Assembly: GCA_021780585.1 (NCBI GenBank)
Contig: JAJXYM010000060.1
Coordinates: 1 to 10,522, forward strand
Origin: Deltaproteobacteria bacterium
Lineage (GTDB): Bacteria > Desulfobacterota > Binatia > Binatales > Binataceae
DNA: 10,522 nt
Direction of reading: 5' to 3'
Part shown: piece by piece, positions 1-6,444 of the stretch
Position numbering within the stretch: the first letter of the stretch is position 1
Layout of the letters: every line of letters starts with the position of its first letter
Made by a program: the position numbers and the translations under genes
Notes under the pieces: model-generated
Databases searched by the model: none
What the model was told of the DNA's origin: nothing
The model's input: the letters and a program-made list of their open reading frames with translations, nothing else

Positions 1-826
1 CAAAGCCTTTCTCGGCGACCAGGCGCATACCTACGTCTATGAAGCGGGCGGCGCCGCGGCGCTGGGCGGCGTGGTGATGACGCCGATTCGGAATCTCGAC
101 GGCGGCGAGCTTGATCTCGACCAGTTACGCGAGGAGCTGGAGCGTCCGCCCGACGCGCATTTCGCGCCGCCAGGACTGGTCGCGCTGGAAAACACGCATA
201 ATCTTTGCGCCGGCGCGGCGGTCGCAACGTCGCATCTGGCGGCCGTCGCCGACCTTGCGCGGGCCTGTCGCTTACCCGTCCATCTCGACGGCGCACGGAT
301 TTTCAACGCCGCGATCGCGCTGGAAACGACCGCGCGCGAAATCGCCGCGCCCGCCGACACGGTCTCGTTCTGCCTGTCGAAGGGACTCGCGGCGCCCGTC
401 GGCTCGCTGCTATGCGGGTCGCGCGAATTCATCGCCCGCGCGCATCGGATGCGCAAGATGCTGGGCGGCGGGATGCGCCAGGCGGGCGTGATCGCGGCGG
501 CCGGCATCGTCGCACTCGCAACGATGGTCGATCGGCTCGCCGAGGACCATCGCAACGCCCGCGCGCTGGCCGAGGGCCTGGGGCTGATCGCGGGAATCAA
601 CGTGCGGCCGGTCAAGCGGCGCACCAACATGGTCGTCTTTGACGTCGACGGCGACGCGGCCGCGGCGGTGAAATTCGCCACGGCGCTGAAAGAGCGCGGC
701 GTGATGGTCGGCGCGCGCGGCGCGACGGCGTTCCGCGCCGTGACCCATCACGGAATCGATCGGGCGGAGATCGATCGCGCGGTCGCTATCGCGGCCCAAG
801 CCGTCGGCGAAGCGTTCGCGGACTGA
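1..826 (+). CDS. Low-specificity L-threonine aldolase (5' end missing)
   Basis: A PLP-dependent enzyme that cleaves L-threonine or allo-threonine to glycine and acetaldehyde in the cytoplasm. The reading frame is open from base 2, so the gene starts outside the window. About 274 residues are visible; roughly 75 N-terminal residues are missing compared with E. coli LtaE (about 333 aa). Visible family motifs, in order, are HTYVYEAGG (bases 26-52, including the active-site histidine), LENTHN, HLDGARIFNAA (Asp at 287-289 and Arg at 296-298, cofactor and substrate contacts) and SKGLAAPVGS, whose Lys at 380-382 should form the PLP Schiff base. The C-terminal domain appears complete to the TGA at 824-826. 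The ATG at 71 is internal and not the real start. An SDR gene follows after 24 bp on the same strand, probably in the same transcript. Family assignment is secure; stereospecificity cannot be read. Confidence 0.93.
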   Translation, partial: KAFLGDQAHTYVYEAGGAAALGGVVMTPIRNLDGGELDLDQLREELERPPDAHFAPPGLVALENTHNLCAGAAVATSHLAAVADLARACRLPVHLDGARIFNAAIALETTAREIAAPADTVSFCLSKGLAAPVGSLLCGSREFIARAHRMRKMLGGGMRQAGVIAAAGIVALATMVDRLAEDHRNARALAEGLGLIAGINVRPVKRRTNMVVFDVDGDAAAAVKFATALKERGVMVGARGATAFRAVTHHGIDRAEIDRAVAIAAQAVGEAFAD

Positions 827-850
827 GCGGCGGAAGCGCGGAAAGAGTCG

Positions 851-1636
851 ATGATGAATTCGCTCGATGAACTGTTTTCCCTGCGCGGCCGGATCGGAAT
901 CGTTACCGGCGCGTCCTCGGGACTGGGCGTGGAATGCGCGCGGGCGCTGGCGATCGCGGGCGCGGACGTGGCGCTGGCCGCCCGCCGCGGCGATCGGCTC
1001 GGTCCGCTGGCCGACGCGATCGCGCGCGAGTACGGCGTGCGCGCGATCGGCGTGCAATGCGATATCACCGTGGACGCCGACCTCGATCGGCTGGTCGCGG
1101 AGGTCCGCGAACGGCTGGGCGTGGCCGATATTCTCGTTAATAACGCCGGAATTTCCCCGACCGGCCGCGCCGAGACGCTGTCGCGCGAAATCTGGGACGG
1201 CGCGCTCGCGACCAATCTGTCCGCGCCGATGATGCTGGCGCAGCGGGTCGCGCGCGGCCTGATCGAAAAAGGCCGGCCCGGCCGCATCATCAATATGAGT
1301 TCGATTTACGGCACGGTCGCAAGCTCGATCTACCGGCTGTCGGCCTATGTCGCGACCAAGGCGGCGCTCGTCAATCTGACCCGCCAGCTCGCGGTCGAAT
1401 GGGCGCAACACGGAATTCTGGTCAACGCGATCGCGCCCGGATGGATTCCCACCGAGGCGACCGAGGCCGGGATGGCGAAGTCGCAGAATCGCGACCGGAT
1501 GGAGCGGGCCACGCCGCTCGGCCGGCTCGGCCTTCCCGAGGAGCTGCGCGGCGCGGTGATCTATCTGGCCGGTCCCGCATCGAGCTATGTCACCGGCACG
1601 GTCATCGCGGTCGACGGCGGCTATGTCGCCTGGTAA
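851..1636 (+). CDS. Short-chain dehydrogenase/reductase (classical SDR)
   Basis: An NAD(P)-dependent oxidoreductase of 261 aa, the usual length for classical SDRs. The Rossmann glycine motif TGASSGLG is at residues 19-26, an acidic D71 lies after the third strand, NNAG is at 97-100, the catalytic Asn is N122, Ser is in NMSS (150/151), and YVATK gives Y166 and K170. R45-R46 at the end of the second strand favours NADP(H), by family analogy. The C-terminal GxxxPxE region and the VTGTVIAVDGG ending are typical of FabG-like or gluconate/sorbitol-type SDRs, but the substrate cannot be deduced. A purine-rich ribosome binding site (ggaaagag, 840-847) precedes ATG 851; ATG 854 is an alternative start. 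It lies 24 bp after the threonine aldolase gene, suggesting co-transcription. It converges with the mlaC-like gene, with 12 bp between stop codons. Confidence 0.93.
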   Translation: MMNSLDELFSLRGRIGIVTGASSGLGVECARALAIAGADVALAARRGDRLGPLADAIAREYGVRAIGVQCDITVDADLDRLVAEVRERLGVADILVNNAGISPTGRAETLSREIWDGALATNLSAPMMLAQRVARGLIEKGRPGRIINMSSIYGTVASSIYRLSAYVATKAALVNLTRQLAVEWAQHGILVNAIAPGWIPTEATEAGMAKSQNRDRMERATPLGRLGLPEELRGAVIYLAGPASSYVTGTVIAVDGGYVAW

Positions 1637-1648
1637 GCCGCCGCTCCG

Positions 1649-2335
1649 CTAATCGCCGGAATTGCTCGCCAGCGACGCTTCCAGCCGTTGCTGCTTCGCT
1701 CGCAGGTCCGCCATCAGGGTGTCGAAGCCGCGCGCCCGGATCACCCGATCGAATTGCGCGCGATAGTTGGACGTGACGCTCACCTCATCGACCGTTACGT
1801 CGTAGATTTTCCAGCCGTCCGTTTCGCGCCGGTAGCGCAGTTCGAGATCGATCGGGTCTTCGCCGGGACTGGTGATGGTGCTGAAAACGTCGGCGTGGTC
1901 GCCGTGCAGATCCTGGCGCATCACGGCGATCGACTGGCCGGTGTAGCTCTGGATTTGATTGAGATACGAGTCCTCGATGAACTCGGTAAACACCTCCGTG
2001 AAGGCCTCGCGCTGGACCGGCGAGAGCGGCTCCCAATGGTTGTCCAGAGTCACGCGCGCCATCTGGGAAAAATCGAAATTCGCCGCGGCCATCCGTTTGA
2101 GCTCGGCGCGCTTGACCGCGATCGTCAGACTGTGATTGCGCAGAATCGCGATCGCCTGGCCGAGCAGCTCGTGCGTTAGATCAATCGGGTCGGCGCCGGT
2201 CGCGCGCGCGCGTCCCGCCGCGATTGTCGCGAAAATCAGCGCGCCGATTATTCCGGCGGTCCACTGCGCGATCCGTCGCCAGTTTGTAAAACTGGCCGTG
2301 TCGCCCTCAGGCGATGCCAACATTGTTTCAGTCAC
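1649..2335 (-). CDS. mlaC: MlaC/Ttg2D-family phospholipid-transport periplasmic protein
   Basis: A 228-aa protein of the MlaC (Ttg2D, toluene tolerance) family. These periplasmic carriers shuttle phospholipid between the outer-membrane MlaA complex and the inner-membrane MlaFEDB ABC transporter; HpnM of hopanoid clusters is a paralogue. Residues 25-40 form a hydrophobic segment, with possible signal-peptidase sites near 40-46, preceded by an unusually long n-region of about 24 residues. The mature domain has the family landmarks FDFSQMAR, W followed by LSPVQREAF, FIEDSYLNQIQSY, WKIYDVTVDEVSV and NYRAQFDRVI. I chose the GTG start (2335-2333) because GAGGT lies 8 nt upstream on this strand. The internal ATG (2323-2321) has no comparable site. 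No mlaFEDB or mlaA gene is adjacent, so this is an orphan copy; the gene symbol denotes the family only. Confidence 0.88.
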   Translation of the reverse strand: MTETMLASPEGDTASFTNWRRIAQWTAGIIGALIFATIAAGRARATGADPIDLTHELLGQAIAILRNHSLTIAVKRAELKRMAAANFDFSQMARVTLDNHWEPLSPVQREAFTEVFTEFIEDSYLNQIQSYTGQSIAVMRQDLHGDHADVFSTITSPGEDPIDLELRYRRETDGWKIYDVTVDEVSVTSNYRAQFDRVIRARGFDTLMADLRAKQQRLEASLASNSGD

Positions 2336-2369
2336 CCGGTCTTACCTCGGCGCAGCCTTGCGCCTATCC

Positions 2370-2398
2370 ATTCTATGACAATGACCGGTATGAGTCGC
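2370..2398 (-). promoter_or_regulatory. Candidate promoter of the mlaC-like gene
   Basis: On the minus strand a -10-like TAGAAT (2375-2370, 5 of 6 to consensus) lies 17 bp after a weak -35-like GCGACT (2398-2393). Transcription would start near 2363 and give a leader of about 28 nt before the GTG start. The -35 match is poor, so the call rests mainly on the -10 and its position in a divergent intergenic region. Confidence 0.35.
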
Positions 2399-2427
2399 GA
2401 TGCGTCGCGCGAAGCCGTTGAGGTTGA

Positions 2428-2456
2428 TTGACTCTGCGGCGCGCACGGCATATTCC
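2428..2456 (+). promoter_or_regulatory. Candidate promoter of the APC permease gene
   Basis: TTGACT (2428-2433) matches the sigma70 -35 at 5 of 6 positions and is followed after 17 bp by TATTCC (2451-2456), a weak -10 (3 of 6). CATATT at 2449-2454 is an alternative with a 15-bp spacer. Transcription would begin near 2463. This argues that the TTG at 2428 is promoter sequence, not a start codon, and supports ATG 2557 as the permease start. Confidence 0.33.
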
Positions 2457-2556
2457 GACAGTCGTTCGGCGGCCGGAAGTGGGGCGGTCGGGGCGTGCTC
2501 CGTTCGCCGGCCGTGATTGGCGCGCGGAAATCGCGGCCGGAAAGGCGACCTTGGGG

Positions 2557-3990
2557 ATGACGGAACAGCTCTTCAGACGCAAGCCGGCCGAAATGCTGCT
2601 CGCCGAAGCGGCGAGCCACGCCGGCGGCCTCAAACGCGCCCTGCGCGCGATGGATTTGACCCTGCTCGGCGTCGGCGCGATCGTCGGCGCGGGCATCTTC
2701 GTGCTGACCGGCGTCGCCGCGGCCGAATACGCCGGTCCCGGCGTCACCCTGTCGTTCGTCGTCGCCGGCTTCGCCTGTGCGATGGCGGCGCTGTGCTACG
2801 CCGAATTCGCTGCGATGATTCCGATCGCCGGCAGCGCCTATTCCTATTCCTACGCCACGATGGGCGAGCTGATCGGTTGGATCATCGGCTGGGACCTGGT
2901 GCTCGAATACGCCGTCGGCGCGGCCGCCGTGGCCGCCGGATGGTCCGGTTATCTGGCGGTGATCCTCAACGGGATGGGAGTTCATCTGCCGCACGCGCTC
3001 ACGCATGCGCCGGAGCGCGGCGCGCTGATGCAGATGGATTTGCCGGCGCTGCTGATCGTGCTGCTGGTCTCGGCGGTTCTCTACGTCGGGATTTCCGAAA
3101 GCGCGCGCGTCAACTCGGCGATCGTGATGGTGAAATTATTCGCCATCGCGGTCGTCATTCTGGTCGGCGTTTTCTACGTTCGGCCGAATAACTGGTCGCC
3201 GTTCGTGCCGTTCGGATGGCGCGGCGTGATGCGCGGCGCGGCGGTGATTTTCTTCGCCTATATCGGCTTCGACGCGGTCTCGACGGCGGCCGAGGAGGTG
3301 GTCGATCCCAATCGCGACCTGCCGATCGGCATCCTCGCCTCGCTGTTTCTATGCACCCTGCTCTATCTGGCGGTGGCGGCCGTGTTGACCGGGATGGTCC
3401 CCGCCCTGCAAATCGATATCAAAGCTCCGCTCGCGTCGGCGTTCGTGCTGCGCGGCCTCAATGTCGTCGCCGGGATCGTCTCGCTCGGCGCGGTCGCGGG
3501 CCTGACCTCGGTGCTGCTGGTGCTATTGCTCGGCCAGTCGCGGATCTTCTTCGCGATTTCGCGCGACGGCCTGCTGCCGCCGATCTTCAGCCGCATCCAT
3601 CCGGTCTACCGCACGCCCTATTGGCCGACCACGCTGACCGGCGTGGTGGTCGGCGTAACCGCGGCGCTGCTGCCGATTCAGGAGATCGCGGAACTGGCCA
3701 ATATCGGCACGCTTTTCGCCTTCGTCCTGGTATGCCTCGGCTTATGGATTCTGCGCCGTGTCGATCCCGCCCGGCCCCGGCCGTTCCGCACCCCGATGGT
3801 GCCGATGGTGCCGATACTCGGCGTCATTTCATGCGGCTACCTGGTGTTGAGCCTGCCGCTGGTGACGTGGATCCGGTTCTTCGTCTGGATGGCGCTCGGC
3901 ATGGTTATCTATTTCGGCTACGGGCGTTACCATAGCCGCGTCGAGGCGGCGGCCCGCGCGGAACTTCGCGCGGCGGCGTCGCGCGGCTAA
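2557..3990 (+). CDS. APC-superfamily amino acid permease, cationic amino acid transporter type
   Basis: An inner-membrane transporter of 477 aa with about 12-13 hydrophobic segments, resembling the CAT family (APC superfamily, TC 2.A.3.3), which takes up amino acids by ion symport or exchange. The N-terminus reads LFRRKPAEMLL, then GLKRALRAMDLTLLGVGAIVGAGIF, where the glycine-rich unwound TM1 motif is at residues 38-48. Other family signatures are MGELIGWIIGWDLVLEYAVG, FFAYIGFDAVSTAAEEV (from residue 232), and SRDGLLPPIFSRIHPVYRTPYW between later helices. An upstream TTG at 2428 would add 43 Arg-rich residues unlike the family. ATG 2557 is preferred, with ggaaagg at 2539-2545 as a moderately spaced ribosome binding site. 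Substrate is unknown: CAT-like bacterial proteins handle various amino acids, and no biosynthetic neighbour helps. Divergent from the mlaC-like gene. Confidence 0.92.
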   Translation: MTEQLFRRKPAEMLLAEAASHAGGLKRALRAMDLTLLGVGAIVGAGIFVLTGVAAAEYAGPGVTLSFVVAGFACAMAALCYAEFAAMIPIAGSAYSYSYATMGELIGWIIGWDLVLEYAVGAAAVAAGWSGYLAVILNGMGVHLPHALTHAPERGALMQMDLPALLIVLLVSAVLYVGISESARVNSAIVMVKLFAIAVVILVGVFYVRPNNWSPFVPFGWRGVMRGAAVIFFAYIGFDAVSTAAEEVVDPNRDLPIGILASLFLCTLLYLAVAAVLTGMVPALQIDIKAPLASAFVLRGLNVVAGIVSLGAVAGLTSVLLVLLLGQSRIFFAISRDGLLPPIFSRIHPVYRTPYWPTTLTGVVVGVTAALLPIQEIAELANIGTLFAFVLVCLGLWILRRVDPARPRPFRTPMVPMVPILGVISCGYLVLSLPLVTWIRFFVWMALGMVIYFGYGRYHSRVEAAARAELRAAASRG

Positions 3991-4036
3991 CCGCGACGCG
4001 GCTATGGCCGCGCCCCGGCGCGAGGCGAAAGTGCGC

Positions 4037-4066
4037 TTGCGCGGGGCGGGCGGCGGGCGTTAGACT
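4037..4066 (+). promoter_or_regulatory. Possible sodB promoter (weak)
   Basis: TTGCGC (4037-4042), 18 bp, then TAGACT (4061-4066; 4 of 6 to the -10 consensus). It is the only AT-containing hexamer pair I see in the very GC-rich 204-bp gap between the permease and sodB. If real, the sodB leader would be about 120 nt long and would contain the hairpin at 4077-4094. Confidence 0.22.
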
Positions 4067-4076
4067 TTCGCCAATC

Positions 4077-4094
4077 CGCACGGTCAGCCGTGCG
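4077..4094 (+). other. Perfect 7-bp-stem hairpin in the sodB leader region
   Basis: cgcacgg (4077-4083) and ccgtgcg (4088-4094) are exact reverse complements around a 4-nt loop. No T-run follows, so it is not an obvious intrinsic terminator for the permease gene. It could be a leader structure or an operator-like palindrome. Confidence 0.4.
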
Positions 4095-4177
4095 ATTCGC
4101 GGCCGCGGGCCGCGCCGATTTCGCGGCGATCCCGCCGCGGACGCGGTCCAGCGACGCCGCGCCACCATGCTCACATC

Positions 4178-4186
4178 AAGGAAGGT
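4178..4186 (+). promoter_or_regulatory. Strong ribosome binding site of sodB
   Basis: aaggaaggt ends 8 nt before ATG 4195 and is among the best Shine-Dalgarno sequences in the window, consistent with a highly expressed gene. Confidence 0.75.
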
Positions 4187-4194
4187 AATGCGCC

Positions 4195-4776
4195 ATGGCT
4201 TTTGAACTGCCCAACTTGCCCTATGCGATCGACGCGCTCGCCCCGCATATCTCCCGCGAGACGCTCGAGTTCCATCACGGCAAGCATCACGCCACCTACG
4301 TCACCAATCTCAACAATCTGACCAAAGGCACGCCGAACGAGAGCAAGTCGGTCGAGGAGATCATGAAGAGCGCCGGGCCGGGCGGACTCTTCAATAACGC
4401 CGCGCAGCATTTCAACCATAGCTTCTACTGGAAGTCGCTCAAGCCCAACGGCGGCGGCCATCCGGCGGGCGCGTTGGCCGACGGAATCCATAAGGCGTTC
4501 GGCGATTTCGAGGCGTTCAAGAAGAAGTTCACCGAGACCGCTGTGACTCATTTCGGCTCCGGATGGGCGTGGCTGGTGAAGAAGGCGGACGGCGCGCTCG
4601 ACGTCGTCGGCACGCACGACGCCGACAGCCCGATCGTGCATGGCCTGACGCCGCTCGTTACCTGCGACGTCTGGGAGCACGCCTACTATATCGACTATCG
4701 CAACGCCCGCGCGAAATACGTTGAGGCGTTCTGGAATCTCGTCAACTGGGATTTCGCCGCCGCCAACCTGAAGTAA
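4195..4776 (+). CDS. sodB: Superoxide dismutase, iron type
   Basis: A 193-aa cytoplasmic enzyme converting superoxide to hydrogen peroxide and oxygen, the usual length for the Fe/Mn family. The N-terminus (FELPNLPYAIDALAPHIS) closely follows E. coli SodB. Metal ligands are H27, H75, D158 and H162, within EFHHGKHH, FNHSFYW and DVWEHAYY. Q71 in NNAAQ, together with Ala at 144 rather than the Gln of MnSOD, points to iron rather than manganese; this is inferred from known FeSOD/MnSOD sequence differences, and cambialistic activity is not excluded. The start is fixed by an excellent ribosome binding site. No signal peptide is present. It appears monocistronic: 204 bp separate it from the permease gene and a hairpin follows the stop. 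Confidence 0.97.
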   Translation: MAFELPNLPYAIDALAPHISRETLEFHHGKHHATYVTNLNNLTKGTPNESKSVEEIMKSAGPGGLFNNAAQHFNHSFYWKSLKPNGGGHPAGALADGIHKAFGDFEAFKKKFTETAVTHFGSGWAWLVKKADGALDVVGTHDADSPIVHGLTPLVTCDVWEHAYYIDYRNARAKYVEAFWNLVNWDFAAANLK

Positions 4777-4787
4777 TCGCGCCGTTC

Positions 4788-4818
4788 GGGACGCGCGGCG
4801 CCCGCCGGCGCGCGTCCC
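4788..4818 (+). terminator. GC-rich hairpin after sodB, possible terminator
   Basis: gggacgcgcg (4788-4797) pairs exactly with cgcgcgtccc (4809-4818) around an 11-nt loop, 11 bp after the sodB stop. There is no U-tract, so intrinsic termination is uncertain. Position and strength fit a 3'-end or processing structure. Confidence 0.45.
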
Positions 4819-4849
4819 GGCGAGCGCCGCGATTGTCGCCCGTCCCGCG

Positions 4850-5296
4850 TTGCGAGCCTTTCGTTCCGCGCGCCCTTCCCGCGTGAAAGCATCCCCGCCG
4901 TCATTGCGGCCGTCCCAGGAATCGCGCCGCGCCGCGATCGCGCCGGGGCGCGGCGCGATCGCGGCGCTGGCGTTCGGTGTAGCCGCCGGAATCGCCGCGG
5001 CGACGGCGGTCGTCGGATGCGGTCCGCCGCGCACGCTGACGCCGGCGCAACGCGGAGAGGCGATTTATCGCACCAATTGCGCCTCGTGCCATAATCGCGA
5101 TCCGAATCTGCCCGGCGCGCTCGGTCCCGCGATCGCCGGCGCGCCGCGCGCGTTGATCGAGGCGCGCGTGATGCACGCCGCGTACCCCGCCGGCTACCAT
5201 CCCCGGCGCCAGACCCATCTGATGCGCGCGTTGCCGTGGCTCGCGCCGCATATCGACGATCTGACGGCCTATCTCGCCGCCGCCGCCCCTCGCTAG
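4850..5296 (+). CDS. Small monohaem c-type cytochrome, probable lipoprotein
   Basis: A class I-like cytochrome c domain of about 80 residues exported across the inner membrane. Numbered from TTG 4850, a hydrophobic Ala-rich segment (37-56) ends in VVGC with C57, a plausible lipobox, so the protein may be a membrane-anchored lipoprotein. The haem motif CASCH is at residues 77-81, and M125 in THLMRALPW is the likely distal haem ligand. The C-terminal LTAYLAAA helix is typical of the family. The start is uncertain: TTG 4850, GTG 4883 (codon 12) and TTG 4904 are all in frame and none has a clear ribosome binding site. The N-terminal region is Arg-rich. No oxidase, dehydrogenase or cytochrome maturation gene is adjacent, so the electron partner is unknown. 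The 73-bp gap after sodB contains a hairpin, arguing against one operon. Confidence 0.8.
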   Translation: MRAFRSARPSRVKASPPSLRPSQESRRAAIAPGRGAIAALAFGVAAGIAAATAVVGCGPPRTLTPAQRGEAIYRTNCASCHNRDPNLPGALGPAIAGAPRALIEARVMHAAYPAGYHPRRQTHLMRALPWLAPHIDDLTAYLAAAAPR

Positions 5297-5411
5297 CCGG
5301 CCGTCCGATCGCGCCGATTTACTGGCGCCGCTGCCGCCCTCCGTTGTAAGGTCGCAGGCGCCGGCCAGGGCTGGCGCGCAGCTTCAGGCCGCTCGCGGGG
5401 AGGATGAATCG

Positions 5412-6134
5412 ATGGAACTGCTCAAGGATCGGGTCGCGATTATCACTGGCGGAACGGGCGCGCTCGGCCGCGCTGTCGCGGACCATTTTCTCGCCAACGG
5501 CGCCAGGGTCGCTGTGCCTTATATCGTCGACGCCGAAGTGCCGATGTTCAACCAGCGGATGGCCGGACGGTACCCGGCCGCCAATATCCTGCTCGGCAAA
5601 ATCGACGTCGGTGACGAGACGCAGGTGGCGAAATTCGTCGCGGAGGCGGCCGCCCGATGGGGCCGCGTCGATATTCTCATCAACCTCGTCGGCGGCTTCT
5701 GGGGTTTCAAGACCGTGGCCGAAACCACGCTGGCGGAATGGCAGGCGATGTTCGACCTCAATCTCAAGCCGGCCTTCGTATGCTGCCGCGCGGTCGTCCC
5801 GGTGATGCAAAAGCATAAGTATGGCCGGATCGTTTCGGTCAGCTCGCGCACCGGCCTGACCGGCGCGGGCGAATTCGCCGCCTACGCGGTCGCCAAGGGT
5901 GCGATCAAGACCCTGACCGCGTCGCTGGCCGAGGAAGTGCTGGCCGACAACATCCTCGTCAACGCGATCGCGCCGAGCACTATCGACACCGACGCGAATC
6001 GCCAGGCGATGCCCAAGGCGAAGCACGAAAACTGGGTCAAGCCCGAAGAGATCGCGCGTACGCTCGCGTTTCTGTGCTCTGACCAGAACCTCGCGACCTC
6101 GGGCGCCGTCGTGCCGGTTTACGGCCGCGCGTGA
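5412..6134 (+). CDS. Short-chain dehydrogenase/reductase with NLVGG variant motif
   Basis: A 240-aa NAD(P)-dependent oxidoreductase of the SDR superfamily. TGGTGALG at residues 12-19 is the cofactor loop. The usual NNAG is replaced by NLVGG (91-95). N117, S145, Y158 and K162 (YAVAK) form the complete catalytic tetrad, with the canonical 13-residue Ser-Tyr spacing. The protein ends GAVVPVYGRA in place of the common VDGG ending. D65 fits the acidic adenine-contact position. An excellent ribosome binding site, ggggagg (5397-5403), lies 8 nt before ATG 5412. The nearby ATG at 5404 is in another frame. The substrate is unknown; it shares only general fold features with the SDR at 851-1636. It lies 115 bp after the cytochrome gene with no clear promoter seen between them. 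Confidence 0.92.
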   Translation: MELLKDRVAIITGGTGALGRAVADHFLANGARVAVPYIVDAEVPMFNQRMAGRYPAANILLGKIDVGDETQVAKFVAEAAARWGRVDILINLVGGFWGFKTVAETTLAEWQAMFDLNLKPAFVCCRAVVPVMQKHKYGRIVSVSSRTGLTGAGEFAAYAVAKGAIKTLTASLAEEVLADNILVNAIAPSTIDTDANRQAMPKAKHENWVKPEEIARTLAFLCSDQNLATSGAVVPVYGRA

Positions 6135-6189
6135 CCAGCCGCGCCGGGTCATGGCCGTCGCCCATGCCTGGCCGGCGCCCGCCAATATC

Positions 6190-6238
6190 GTCATGCCGCG
6201 CGGGCGATCGAGGGATTTTTAGCTGCGCTCGGAATGAC
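6190..6238. repeat. Dispersed REP-like element with inverted ends
   Basis: A 49-bp element with near-perfect inverted ends: gtcatgcc at the left and ggaatgac at the right (one mismatch), flanking gcgatcgagggat and gctgcgctc. This layout resembles the dispersed intergenic repeats of the form GTCATTCCGAG...GGAATGAC seen in many bacterial genomes. It lies in the 310-bp non-coding stretch between the second SDR and phoH. Copy number elsewhere cannot be seen. Confidence 0.5.
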
Positions 6239-6241
6239 ACG

Positions 6242-6268
6242 ATTGGGCGTATAGGAACCCCGCCCAAT
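6242..6268 (+). terminator. Hairpin downstream of the second SDR
   Basis: attgggcg (6242-6249) and cgcccaat (6261-6268) are exact reverse complements around an 11-nt loop, directly beside the REP-like element. No T-run follows immediately, although T-rich sequence occurs at 6286-6290. It may help end the SDR transcript about 110 bp upstream, or be part of the repeat cluster. Confidence 0.3.
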
Positions 6269-6292
6269 ATCGTTATTCGAAGCCCTTTTTCC

Positions 6293-6321
6293 GTCATTTT
6301 GAGCCATAGGCGAAGAATCCC
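6293..6321. repeat. Second dispersed-repeat-like fragment
   Basis: The stretch begins gtcattttgag and ends gcgaagaatccc, a pattern resembling the intergenic repeats of the form GTCATTTTGAGCG...GCGAAGAATCC found in many genomes. It shares the GTCAT start and GCGA core with the element at 6190-6238, so it may be a degenerate half copy. The remainder of the gap, 6322-6386, contains only a short palindrome (gtcggc/gccgac, 6358-6372). Confidence 0.4.
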
Positions 6322-6386
6322 GATCCGGCGCTGGCGAGGGAGCGCGCCCTTTGGACCGTCGGCGACGCCGACGACGGGATCGGCGG

Positions 6387-6415
6387 TTAACACGCTAACG
6401 GAAACGCGCTAAAAT
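6387..6415 (+). promoter_or_regulatory. Sigma70-type promoter of the phoH operon
   Basis: TTAACA (6387-6392, 5 of 6 to the -35 consensus), a 17-bp spacer, and TAAAAT (6410-6415, 5 of 6 to the -10 consensus) stand out in an AT-rich island in otherwise very GC-rich DNA. The predicted start near 6422 gives a leader of about 23 nt before GTG 6445. This is the best promoter in the window. Confidence 0.65.
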
Positions 6416-6444
6416 TATTCCGGGTGTAGACGGACAACGCGAAC

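Noticed and set aside
410..1411. Long minus-strand open frame opposite the aldolase and the first SDR (333 aa)
   Set aside because: It is antisense to two well-supported genes, Arg/His/Asp-rich with no domain, and typical of shadow frames in GC-rich DNA.
2428..2556. TTG start giving a 43-residue longer permease
   Set aside because: The extra residues are Arg-rich and unlike the family N-terminus. The TTG overlaps a -35-like hexamer, and ATG 2557 begins exactly where family resemblance begins.
4167..4205. A 12-codon ORF (MLTSRKVMRHGF) overlapping the sodB ribosome binding site and start, a possible leader peptide
   Set aside because: It has no ribosome binding site of its own and no regulatory codon pattern; such a short ORF is expected by chance.
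4171..5034. Minus-strand 287-aa open frame opposite sodB and the cytochrome gene
   Set aside because: It is antisense to sodB, which has all metal ligands and a strong ribosome binding site. Its composition is that of a shadow frame.
5318..5350. Promoter for the second SDR (TTTACT ... TGTAAG)
   Set aside because: The spacer would be 21 bp and both hexamers are weak.
6135..6444. tRNA or other structured RNA gene in the 310-bp gap
   Set aside because: I found no cloverleaf, CCA end or T-loop pattern; the structures there are explained by the repeat-like elements and a promoter.
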